DNA of 43,189 nt from an uncultured Bacilli bacterium (GTDB lineage Bacteria > Bacillota_I > Bacilli_A > RF39 > UBA660). Below the pieces are notes generated by a model, which was given only the letters and a program-made list of their open reading frames with translations, was not told the DNA's origin and did not search any database. Positions 28,822 to 36,560 of the stretch are shown one piece after another (position 1 is the stretch's first letter; each line of letters begins with the position of its first letter). The translations under genes and the position numbers were made by a program. The stretch covers positions 1 through 43,189 of the forward strand of contig CANQPA010000007.1 in NCBI GenBank assembly GCA_947625635.1, read 5' to 3'.

Positions 28822-30258
28822 TTATATTCGGTTAGTTAATTTGATTCTTCTCCACTCATATTCAGAATTTACTCCACTTATATCTTTCGCAATTTTCTCG
28901 GGATCTAAATTTGGATTTTCAAAATTTGGATAACTTTCAAAAAAAGCCTCCCATCGTGAATGTTTTGGAAGAATAAATTCTTTTATACTATTATTTTTAT
29001 TGAAAAAGGCTTTTTTCCCAATTTTTTCTATATTAGAAGAAATAGTAACATTTTTAATTGATGAGCAATTATAAAATGCGAAATCTTGTATTTTAGTGAC
29101 TTTTATTTGGTCTGCATCAACAATATCAGAAATTTCTTTCGATTCAACATTTTTTCCTTTTATTTTTTTAGCTATACTTATATTTTTTTCCTTTTCCTTA
29201 CTAAATAATAGTCTTTCATCTGAAAATAATTTTGCACCATGGCAAAGTGGATTTGCAAATTCATTTTCGAAATTAATAAAAAACCATCTATTAAGTATGC
29301 CAATATATATTTCTTTTGTCTCTATGTTTTTAAATACGTCTTTACTAAAATTTAATTGACATGTATTATTGTATGATATATATAGTTTTTCAATACGATT
29401 TGAATTATTGTTGTCTATTTTAAAACCAGAAAAATTAATTGTAGTAGCACTTTGACTTGTTAAACTACTATCCAGATTATTACTTGTAAAATTCAATGTT
29501 AACTGTTTTAAATCTAATACATTTTTAAAACATACATTGCATAAAATATCATTATTAATAATCAAACTATCCAATTTCAAAATTGATGTGTCTATATCAA
29601 TCTTTTTTGATAAAAGTCTTTTATCAATATTCAATTGTTTTAATGAAGCGCACTTCATAAATAACTTAGATATATCATCCTCACATACTGTTGATGAAAT
29701 ATATAAATCATTAACATCAGAAAATTTAAATCCTTCTTCTTCGCATTTGCAAAAATCTATCTTTTTTACTCCATATGGTATGTATAAAGTTTTTGAATCA
29801 AGTAAATTAATTTTATCGATTATAAGAGAGCCATCATTATCAATAGAATAATCAAATTGATTAAATTTTATAATTAAATCTGTACCATCAGATGTAGTTA
29901 TTTTATTATATTCATTTTTTAAAGTGCTGACAAAATTTTCCCTTTCTTTTATCCATTTATAAGATGTGTTAGTAAAATCAATTGATGGAATTTCAAAATT
30001 ATTTATTTCAACATTTTCTACATATGATTGTGTTAATTTATTAATATTTAAAAACTTAAAATAATTTTTTATATGATCTTTATTAATATTATCCTGTAAT
30101 TCGGATCTTAAATATTCATCAATTTTACATTCCATTAAATTAACTAATTCTGAATATTTTGCTACAAAATAGGGAGAACCTACTAAACATATTATATTAT
30201 TATTTCCTTCATAATTATGAACTGAAGTATCATTAACATTCCGAAGACAAGTTTTCAT
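28822..30258 (-). CDS. LRR_5-containing protein, 478 aa
   Basis: The C-terminal half contains BspA-like repeats (FAFYNCSSIKNVTISSNIEK, then KKAFFNKNNSIKEFILP). It also carries a motif WFFINFENEFANPLCHGAKL that matches the insert motif WCTIIFENKYSNPLCYGSSL in the N-terminal head of the giant BspA-like protein, so the two share a module. The N-terminal 150 residues are unique and helical. No signal peptide or membrane span is seen, so this is probably a cytoplasmic member. Two ATG codons are possible. The one at 30258 is better placed behind AAAGGTAATGAT than the ATG at 30267. It may link the catalytic genes to the LRR surface genes. Confidence 0.75.
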   Translation of the reverse strand: MKTCLRNVNDTSVHNYEGNNNIICLVGSPYFVAKYSELVNLMECKIDEYLRSELQDNINKDHIKNYFKFLNINKLTQSYVENVEINNFEIPSIDFTNTSYKWIKERENFVSTLKNEYNKITTSDGTDLIIKFNQFDYSIDNDGSLIIDKINLLDSKTLYIPYGVKKIDFCKCEEEGFKFSDVNDLYISSTVCEDDISKLFMKCASLKQLNIDKRLLSKKIDIDTSILKLDSLIINNDILCNVCFKNVLDLKQLTLNFTSNNLDSSLTSQSATTINFSGFKIDNNNSNRIEKLYISYNNTCQLNFSKDVFKNIETKEIYIGILNRWFFINFENEFANPLCHGAKLFSDERLLFSKEKEKNISIAKKIKGKNVESKEISDIVDADQIKVTKIQDFAFYNCSSIKNVTISSNIEKIGKKAFFNKNNSIKEFILPKHSRWEAFFESYPNFENPNLDPEKIAKDISGVNSEYEWRRIKLTNRI

Positions 30259-30280
30259 TATTATCATTACCTTTCAAAAT

Positions 30281-31021
30281 TCACATATAATGTTTTTTAT
30301 CAGAAGTTTCTTTATTTTCTATCTTAATATTTTTTGATCTTATAACTTTATTTCTTGCTTTTTTTGTTTTATTCAAAATATAAACATCTTCGGACCTTGC
30401 AACTTTGTTCTTATAATTGGAACCGTTCTTTTTAATTTCATAGTCTTTTTCTTGTAAATTATTGATGATCTTTTGATTATTTTTATTACTATCATTAATT
30501 CGTTCAACGATAAATGCAAAAAAGCCAACTATAAAATCTACAACACCCATTATCCCTAACGAAATTTCTTTAAAATTAGAATCATCATTATTATACTTAG
30601 TAAATGCTAAAGTAGTAATAACTACTGTAGCTATAAAAACAACAACAAATAAAATAATAAGTAAAGCTTTTGTAATTCGATTTCTATGATGTTTAAAATC
30701 ACAGAAACGTGTCATCCAAAACTCTCCAGCATGGTCTTGTTTTGTCTTGTTAATAAGTTCATTTTTTGAAGAAATAAGTAAAGAACTTAAATCGTTTGAA
30801 TTGATTTCGCCATTATAAGGAGCGTCAGAATATAAGTAAAGCATTTTTAACGAATTATAATTTGATAAATTAATTTTTCCATCTTCATTCATCCAACATA
30901 ATATAAGCGTAATATTATTTAGAAAGTCATCAATCTCATTATATTTATTCTCATCACTTTCTTTATATCTACCCATTAACCCAATTATTTTATTAAATAA
31001 TTCATCTTTTGTAATTTCCAT
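30281..31021 (-). CDS. Two-span membrane protein, 246 aa
   Basis: Residues 118-140 (LLIILFVVVFIATVVITTLAF) and 152-173 (EISLGIMGVVDFIVGFFAFI) are clear membrane spans with a short, charged loop between them. The N-terminal 115 residues are soluble and helical, and the C-terminal 70 are strongly basic and coiled-coil-like. Both tails should lie in the cytoplasm. It follows the RuvB-like gene after two hairpins and precedes the LRR gene by 14 bases, so it heads the next transcription unit or is reached by partial readthrough. It ends in TGA, evidence that TGA is a stop here. It could be a membrane receptor for the soluble complex (inference). Confidence 0.75.
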   Translation of the reverse strand: MEITKDELFNKIIGLMGRYKESDENKYNEIDDFLNNITLILCWMNEDGKINLSNYNSLKMLYLYSDAPYNGEINSNDLSSLLISSKNELINKTKQDHAGEFWMTRFCDFKHHRNRITKALLIILFVVVFIATVVITTLAFTKYNNDDSNFKEISLGIMGVVDFIVGFFAFIVERINDSNKNNQKIINNLQEKDYEIKKNGSNYKNKVARSEDVYILNKTKKARNKVIRSKNIKIENKETSDKKHYM

Positions 31022-31097
31022 AATTTATTAATACCTCTTGTCATTATCTTAAACATTTTTTAGTAAAATTAATTACTTTATATATTGTATATAATAA

Positions 31098-31181
31098 ATT
31101 TAAAAGATTAATAATCAAACTAACTATTAATCTTTTAAATGAATACAATCCTCATAAATAATATTACATCTATGAGGATTG
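31098..31181 (-). terminator. Tandem hairpins after the RuvB-like gene
   Basis: Directly after the stop at 31192 the minus strand forms an 11-bp stem (31146-31156 with 31171-31181), then a perfect 16-bp AT-rich stem (31098-31113 with 31125-31140) followed by TTATTATATAC. Together these probably end most transcripts of the core operon. The weak U-tract allows some readthrough. Confidence 0.6.
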
Positions 31182-31191
31182 TTAACAATAC

Positions 31192-32649
31192 TTAAACATG
31201 TTCCAACTTCTTTAAATAATTAAATGCCTTTTCTGTTAGGCTTCTTCCTTTACCACTAACGGTTATAAAACCAATTTTAATTAAGTAAGGTTCATATTCT
31301 GACATGTACTTCTTGGAATCTAATCCAACTTTCGCAGATAGTGTTTCTGCTCCAATTGTATTACTTGGAATTTCTTCTATTGCTTTTAGGATTTCTATAT
31401 CTTTTTCTTCTAATCCTATTTCATCAATTCCTTTATTCTTAAAGAATCTTAATACAACATCTAAATCAATGTTTGTTGATACTCTGATTCCTAAATCATT
31501 ATGTAATTCACTATCAAATCCTTTGATAAAAGCATTGACATAACGAATTGAACCTCTACTTCTTGGAATTGCTGATTCAATTGCTTCATCAGTAATTGTT
31601 AGTCCTAATGATCTTACTTTGTTTTTATAAATACGAACTAATTCATCATGACTATAATCTTTCATTTGAAATCTTAATCTTAAACAACGATCTTTAACTG
31701 TATTTATTACTTTATCATCATCAGTTGTTGCAGCAATAAATGTAAATTCTTCAATTGGAATTCTTTTTATATTGCCATTTTTATCTGGATTAGATACATA
31801 TACTCTATTATTCAATAAAGTTAATAAACTACTTTGTAATTCATCTGTTAACATATGAATTTCATCAAATGCTATTACAACTGGTGTATTTTCTCTAGCA
31901 ACTTTCATTAAAAAGTTTTGTAATTCAACTTTGGATTGTTGACTATTTCTAAATTGTGAACAATCCATTAATTCATATCTAACACCTAATTCATCCGCAA
32001 TTAGTTTCATTAAAGTTGTTTTACCTAATCCTGGATTACCTAATAACATAATGTTATCTAAATGATGTATTCCATTTTGTTTAGCAATGGCAATTTCTTT
32101 TAATAAAGGTTTTACAATATGTTGTTGACCAATAAATGTACGAAGTGATGTTGGATCATATGAACATTCATCTTCTTCTGTTATTGGTTCAATTACATCT
32201 ATTGGTTCAATTGGTTTCACATATTCAATTGGTTTTTTAGGTTTATCTTCTGTTTTCTTAGGTTTTTGTTTAATTGGTTCAAGTCCTTCCAAATGAATTT
32301 CAGGTTCTGAATTGTTATCTACTGATGGAATATTAGGAACTTCAGCTTGACCTTTCATGAAATCTTCAAATGAAGGAGCTGTATCATCATCAATTAGTCC
32401 AAAGAACTTTTGAACTCTGTTGTCTAATAAACCATTTTTTTCAACAATCTGAAGGTATGCTTTAAATACATCACAAAAATATTTTAATTGAGCTTTTACA
32501 ACAATACTATCACCATTATTTGCATTATATTGATTATCCATCAATTTACAAAGATTCGTAAAACCATCGATTGTTCCTTGTCGATTATTATCTCTTGCTG
32601 CATGTAATACAACTCGATATGCTTCTCTAAACTTATCTTTAAATTCCAT
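31192..32649 (-). CDS. RuvB-like AAA+ ATPase with MIT-like N-terminal domain, about 485 aa
   Basis: Residue numbers count from the ATG at 32661. The C-terminal 320 residues align by eye with RuvB along the whole length: TFIGQQHIVKPL, Walker A GNPGLGKT (208-215), Walker B VIAFDEIH (262-269), arginine-finger region VKDRC, sensor 2 RSRGSIRYVN, then a winged helix (GIDEIGLEEKDIEIL, YEPYLIKIGFI). Ahead of it, residues 5-90 form a predicted three-helix bundle like an MIT domain, joined by a Pro/Lys-rich linker (125-160). RuvB normally drives branch migration and lacks such an extension; no ruvA or ruvC is nearby, so this is a specialised paralogue. The frame opens with ATG at 32661 (TAATG overlap), but GGAGG just before the ATG at 32649 makes that the likelier start. 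Confidence 0.88.
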   Translation of the reverse strand: MEFKDKFREAYRVVLHAARDNNRQGTIDGFTNLCKLMDNQYNANNGDSIVVKAQLKYFCDVFKAYLQIVEKNGLLDNRVQKFFGLIDDDTAPSFEDFMKGQAEVPNIPSVDNNSEPEIHLEGLEPIKQKPKKTEDKPKKPIEYVKPIEPIDVIEPITEEDECSYDPTSLRTFIGQQHIVKPLLKEIAIAKQNGIHHLDNIMLLGNPGLGKTTLMKLIADELGVRYELMDCSQFRNSQQSKVELQNFLMKVARENTPVVIAFDEIHMLTDELQSSLLTLLNNRVYVSNPDKNGNIKRIPIEEFTFIAATTDDDKVINTVKDRCLRLRFQMKDYSHDELVRIYKNKVRSLGLTITDEAIESAIPRSRGSIRYVNAFIKGFDSELHNDLGIRVSTNIDLDVVLRFFKNKGIDEIGLEEKDIEILKAIEEIPSNTIGAETLSAKVGLDSKKYMSEYEPYLIKIGFITVSGKGRSLTEKAFNYLKKLEHV

Positions 32650-32660
32650 TGTGTCCTCCA

Positions 32661-33641
32661 TTAAAGTTCAATGTTGTTTGCCTTTAACCAACTATCTAAT
32701 AACTTTTTAATTTCATCTGCAGGTGTAGCATTGCGAAAACTATGTGCAACTTGTCCATTAATAGTAGTCGTTGATGATTTATTAATTCCAATGACTTCAC
32801 CATTACGATTTAATACAGGTCCACCAGAATCACCATTATTGGTTTGAGCAGAAATAACTAAATCATTATCATCATCATGACTATGTGGATAACGAACATT
32901 AGCGATTGTTGTGGTTAATCCTTCACCAAATGGATTACCTACCACCATACATTCAATACCAATTTTAACTTTATCATAATCATCAATTAATTTAACTGAT
33001 TCAAAATCATCAATTTCATCTGGATTAAAACTACATAAAGCAATATCCTTTGCTTTATCTGAAATGATTATGGAAACACGGTATTGTTTCCTATCACCTC
33101 TAAATTTCATTTGAACTTTAGAGCAATACATTTCATTTTCTTCATCATATATTACATGATCACATGTTAATAAATATCCATTCTTAGATATAATAAATCC
33201 AGTACCAGTATAATTATTTGACCCAGATGAAGCATTTATTTCTACAAATGCTCTTTTCTTACTTTCAAATAATTTTGCATGCCAATCTTGTAAAGATTCT
33301 AATAAGCCTGATAAATCAATATCACTTAAATCAGGAGCTTTCGCATCTGGTTTACTTTCTGGAACGTCATTTTTTACTATTTTTTGTTTAATTGGAAGAT
33401 TAAATACTTCTAACACATAGTTAGTAACACCAACATTATATAATTCTCTAGTAACAATATTAAATTGATCAATTAAATTTTTATTTTTAGCATGTATAAC
33501 GGCTGATTTAACATTTTTATTCATTTCTTCAATAATTTTAATCATCAATTTAACATATTTGTACGCATCTTTAGGACGATTTAATTTTATATATTCACGT
33601 GCTGTACGATAACATTGAGAAAATTGCTCTTGAACATTCAC
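32661..33641 (-). CDS. Trypsin-like serine protease with MIT-like N-terminal domain, 326 aa
   Basis: Residues 128-326 form a trypsin/HtrA-type protease. The catalytic triad is visible as His162 (LTCDHVI), Asp199 (AKDIALCSF) and Ser272 (NNGDSGGPVL), with the usual GTGFIISKNGYLLT lead-in. No PDZ domain and no signal peptide are present, so the protease should be cytoplasmic. Residues 1-80 are a predicted three-helix bundle (FSQCYRTAREYIKLNRPKDA, then YKYVKLMIKIIEEM) resembling an MIT domain, followed by a charged linker. It starts with GTG overlapping the TAG of the Vps4-like gene by one base (TAGTG), with GGTGAT upstream. The RuvB-like gene overlaps its own stop. It could be a protease effector controlled by the adjacent ATPases. 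Confidence 0.92.
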   Translation of the reverse strand: MNVQEQFSQCYRTAREYIKLNRPKDAYKYVKLMIKIIEEMNKNVKSAVIHAKNKNLIDQFNIVTRELYNVGVTNYVLEVFNLPIKQKIVKNDVPESKPDAKAPDLSDIDLSGLLESLQDWHAKLFESKKRAFVEINASSGSNNYTGTGFIISKNGYLLTCDHVIYDEENEMYCSKVQMKFRGDRKQYRVSIIISDKAKDIALCSFNPDEIDDFESVKLIDDYDKVKIGIECMVVGNPFGEGLTTTIANVRYPHSHDDDNDLVISAQTNNGDSGGPVLNRNGEVIGINKSSTTTINGQVAHSFRNATPADEIKKLLDSWLKANNIEL

Positions 33642-34945
33642 TATTTATCACCATTAAAAGCAAGTAATTTTAATAATGTAGCTTGAAGTGAAACAATTAA
33701 TTTATCTTGCTCATTCATTAAAGACTCACCATTTACTTGTTTTTTACCTCTATAATTTTTCATGTAATCTTCGTAAGAAATACCTAAATTATATGCTTCA
33801 TATCTTGCAATCACTTCAGGATTAACACTATTAATATAATCTTTAATAACTTGATTACAATCATCAATGGTAATCTTTTCACCTAATTCTCTACCTATTG
33901 ACTTGCTATATATATTTGACACTTCTCTACGTAATGGTTTATTAGCAATTTGTTTCATAATTGCTTTTATATCAGCACCAGAATAACCATCTAACTTTTC
34001 AGCTAACCATGTAGATGTAACATTATCTTCATGTGGCAAATGACTTAAATCCATATCTACAAATTTCTTTCTGGCATCAAAATCAGGAAGAGGGACGTAG
34101 ATTTGTTTTTCAAATCTACCTCCTCTTTTTAATGCTGAATCAAGTTTCCATGGAAGGTTTGTTGCTGCAACAATAATACGGAATTGTCCAGGTTTTGTCG
34201 TTTTAATAAAACCATCCATACAAGTTAACATTGTTGTTAATATTGATTTTGTATTTCTTGAATCATCAGATGATCTATCACTACATAAAGCATCAATTTC
34301 ATCTAAAAAGATAATACAACGATCTAAGTGTGATGCTTGTTCGAATACATCACGCATATTCTTTTCTGCTACACCAACAACACTAGCTAATATTTCACTT
34401 GTTTGAACAACAGCAATTTTACAACCTAATGCTCCTGCAAGGCATTTAACGATATGTGTCTTACCTGTGCCGGGAGGTCCAAACAAAAGAAGTTGTGTTC
34501 CAAGTTCAGATCCTCTAAATTTTTTATAAACTTCTTTAAATTCACTACGAAGTGGTGCGACGACATCAACCATAAAAGCTTCTTTGACTTCTTGAACACC
34601 AACAATATTCGAAAAATTTAAATTTGGAACTTCGTCTGAGAACCATTGTTTAGTTACGTAATATGGATCTGATGATTCCTCATTTTCTCCTGATTCTACT
34701 GCTCTTTTTGGAGTAGTAGAAACATATCTTGATAAATTTTCAAAATGACTCAATACAGCAAGTGATTGTCTATGATAAACATCAATAATAGCTTGCGGTA
34801 CATTGTGATTAGTCATTTCATTAAGAGCGATACGAATCATTTCAATACCGATTTGTAACATTCTGTCATAATCTTTTTCATTTAATGCTGCATTAAATCT
34901 ATTTGATTTTTCATTGAAAATGCCAATCATACTTGCTTGATTCAT
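33641..34945 (-). CDS. Vps4/katanin-like AAA+ ATPase with MIT-like N-terminal domain, 434 aa
   Basis: Residues 8-72 are a predicted three-helix MIT-like bundle (EKDYDRMLQIGIEMIRIALN is characteristic), then a variable linker. The AAA+ core (about 108-345) follows: Walker A GPPGTGKT (156-163), Walker B IIFLDEID (211-218), sensor 1 AATN (260-263), arginine fingers in LKRGGRFEKQIYVPLP and a GYSGADIKAI sensor-2 helix. This order and the LPWKLDSALKR segment are those of meiotic-clade AAA proteins (Vps4, katanin, spastin). Vps4 disassembles ESCRT-III polymers in eukaryotes and archaea. Pore loop 1 reads ASVVG where Vps4 has an aromatic (KWLG). A C-terminal tail (VNPEVIARYEAYNLGISYED) extends beyond the fold. 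The stop of the upstream 203-aa gene lies within its SD region (TAGGTGA). Confidence 0.9.
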   Translation of the reverse strand: MNQASMIGIFNEKSNRFNAALNEKDYDRMLQIGIEMIRIALNEMTNHNVPQAIIDVYHRQSLAVLSHFENLSRYVSTTPKRAVESGENEESSDPYYVTKQWFSDEVPNLNFSNIVGVQEVKEAFMVDVVAPLRSEFKEVYKKFRGSELGTQLLLFGPPGTGKTHIVKCLAGALGCKIAVVQTSEILASVVGVAEKNMRDVFEQASHLDRCIIFLDEIDALCSDRSSDDSRNTKSILTTMLTCMDGFIKTTKPGQFRIIVAATNLPWKLDSALKRGGRFEKQIYVPLPDFDARKKFVDMDLSHLPHEDNVTSTWLAEKLDGYSGADIKAIMKQIANKPLRREVSNIYSKSIGRELGEKITIDDCNQVIKDYINSVNPEVIARYEAYNLGISYEDYMKNYRGKKQVNGESLMNEQDKLIVSLQATLLKLLAFNGDK

Positions 34946-34953
34946 TGTTTCAC

Positions 34954-35565
34954 CTAATTATCATTTTCTTCTTTCATAATAGAGCTAAAATCAACTTCAC
35001 CAGTAGGAGCTGTTACATCAGTAGTAGGTTTTGAAACTGGAGTTTTTGTTACTGATGGTTGAATTCTTAATAGCATTGCTTCGTATTCAGCCTTGAATTG
35101 AGCACTATTCTCTTCAACATTTGGCTCATACATCCCTTCAGGTTTAGGTTGAAATGTTTGAGCAACTAAACTATTTAATTTATTCAATTCATTACCAGTA
35201 GCATTAATATCTTTAAATACAGCTTCAATTGATTTACCTAATTTTGAAAAATTAGGTGATTCAGCCAATAAGCCTTTACATCCTTCAATTACAGATGGTA
35301 ATCCAGCTAATGAAGAAATTGCTTTTGCATTTAATGCACCTAATTGAATATTAGATTTCAAAGTTCTAAACATATCAGCAAGGTTAATTGCTGAAATTTT
35401 TTCAAATATTAATTGCTTAGCTCTTGCATCATTGCCTTTAATAGCAGCTTCATCAATAAACTTATCATATCTACTAGCATGTCTTTCCATTAAGATAACA
35501 GATTTATCTAATGAATTAAAAACTTCAAACATCTTTTCTTCTTGTTTTTCTTTTTTTGATTTCAT
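34954..35565 (-). CDS. ESCRT-III-like helical protein (candidate), 203 aa
   Basis: The protein is basic at the N-terminus (MKSKKEKQEEK), then has a long helical hairpin (11-38 and 45-86) and further helices to about 138. A disordered Pro/Thr-rich linker and a short acidic-hydrophobic end (GEVDFSSIMKEE, 189-200) follow. This is the plan of ESCRT-III/CdvB proteins: charged helical core, flexible tail and terminal MIT-interacting motif. The pattern SRYDKFIDEAAIKGNDARAK resembles the helix-1/2 turn of that family. It is encoded eight bases before the Vps4-like ATPase, its predicted partner. The start has AGGAAGGT upstream. Fold assignment is inference from pattern and context; sequence identity to known members will be low. 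Confidence 0.55.
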   Translation of the reverse strand: MKSKKEKQEEKMFEVFNSLDKSVILMERHASRYDKFIDEAAIKGNDARAKQLIFEKISAINLADMFRTLKSNIQLGALNAKAISSLAGLPSVIEGCKGLLAESPNFSKLGKSIEAVFKDINATGNELNKLNSLVAQTFQPKPEGMYEPNVEENSAQFKAEYEAMLLRIQPSVTKTPVSKPTTDVTAPTGEVDFSSIMKEENDN

Positions 35566-35620
35566 TTTTTTACCTTCCTATTTAAAATTTTGAAAATTTT
35601 GAATAACTAATTTGACTATC

Positions 35621-35654
35621 TTATATTAAGTTATAATAAAACAACTTAATATAA
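35621..35654 (-). promoter_or_regulatory. Perfect 12-bp stem between the two helical-protein genes
   Basis: TTATATTAAGTT (35621-35632) and AACTTAATATAA (35643-35654) form a perfect stem with a 10-base loop in the 116-base spacer. No T-run follows on the minus strand, so it is more likely an mRNA processing or stability element adjusting subunit ratio than a terminator. Confidence 0.45.
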
Positions 35655-35681
35655 TACATGTTGTAAATATACCGACATTAT

Positions 35682-36326
35682 TTAAGCATTTAAATTAGGT
35701 TTACCCTTAGGTTTAATTACATCATTAGGTTGGTCATTATTCTCGTTGTTATTTATTGTATTTGCTTTAATTATTGCATCAATTTCTTCGTCGTCAGGAA
35801 TGTCTTTAGCCAAACGAAGATTTTTTTCTTCCATTTCTCTTATTTCTTTATCATGTTCACTATTCTGTATTATTTCATCCATGTTAGCTAAATCTACGCC
35901 AAATTTATTAGCAATTTCATCAATTATGACCCTTAATTCATCTAGTTTTGTTGTTGTTATTTTAGTATATTTCATCCATTTACTTTCATCAATAAGCTTT
36001 CTAACTTTTGAATAATTTTCATCTTTTAAAAGCATATTTATATGTTCATTAGTTTCCCCTAATATATAAATCATTCTTTTATATAATTTAATTTGCTTTT
36101 TGGCATTATTAACGGAACTGACAGTTTTATATAAACCTTGAGATAATGTCATTTCAAATAAGTTGCATTTACTTCTCATATAACATTCAATGTCAATTAA
36201 TAATGCAGCTTCATAATATGCTTCTCTACTCCAAGGTGGCAATTTTTTTTCAAGTCTTTCTAAATCAGCATTTACATCCCTTACTCTTTGACGACGTCCT
36301 CTAACTTTATAAATTTGATGATTCAT
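35682..36326 (-). CDS. Coiled-coil, possibly ESCRT-III-like subunit, 214 aa
   Basis: The first gene of the core operon. It has a basic N-terminus (KVRGRRQRVR), long amphipathic helices from 15 to 150, then an acidic C-terminal region (AKDIPDDEEIDAIIKANT, about 175-192) and a disordered Asn-rich tail. Basic helical core plus acidic terminal helix again fits the ESCRT-III plan (CHMP-type tails end in such MIT-binding helices), but similarity is weaker than for the 203-aa protein. Its first 75 residues match the 209-aa protein at 37878-38507 (shared K-R-Q-V-D spacing and the LI/LIED helix), so the two are paralogues. SD AGGAAGGGG precedes the ATG. Candidate promoters lie at 36371-36399 and 36532-36560. 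Confidence 0.6.
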   Translation of the reverse strand: MNHQIYKVRGRRQRVRDVNADLERLEKKLPPWSREAYYEAALLIDIECYMRSKCNLFEMTLSQGLYKTVSSVNNAKKQIKLYKRMIYILGETNEHINMLLKDENYSKVRKLIDESKWMKYTKITTTKLDELRVIIDEIANKFGVDLANMDEIIQNSEHDKEIREMEEKNLRLAKDIPDDEEIDAIIKANTINNNENNDQPNDVIKPKGKPNLNA

Positions 36327-36370
36327 TTCTTTCCCCTTCCTATATTAAATTTTTTTGTGTAAAAAGATAA

Positions 36371-36399
36371 ATCATAGTTTCATGTTCTATTGTAAACAA
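36371..36399 (-). promoter_or_regulatory. Candidate promoter of the core operon
   Basis: The minus strand has TTGTTT, 17 bases, then TATGAT, about 45 bases before the ATG at 36326. This is the nearest well-spaced sigma-70-type match to the operon start. Confidence 0.45.
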
Positions 36400-36531
36400 A
36401 ATGTCTAAAACATATAATTATTTAATTATAGTATCAAATAAACTAAAAGACTTAATAGAATTTGATAATCTTTTAACCCATATTTTACACAAACCTTTCA
36501 AAATGAATTTTACAAAAAATACTATAACCTT

Positions 36532-36560
36532 ATTTTACTACTTTTTACCTATAAAATCAA
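36532..36560 (-). promoter_or_regulatory. Duplicated promoter, copy B
   Basis: TTGATT, 17 bases, TAAAAT on the minus strand. The same hexamers and spacing occur in copy A at 38556-38584 although the spacer differs at a few bases, which supports function. From here the leader to the ATG at 36326 would be about 200 bases. Confidence 0.45.

Noticed and set aside
30281-31021. EF-hand in the two-span membrane protein (NEDGKINLSNY)
   Set aside because: The loop lacks the full set of acidic ligands and the closing Glu; resemblance is too slight.
31192-32649. Housekeeping ruvB
   Set aside because: The extra N-terminal domain, the missing ruvA/ruvC and tight coupling to protease and Vps4-like genes argue for a specialised paralogue.
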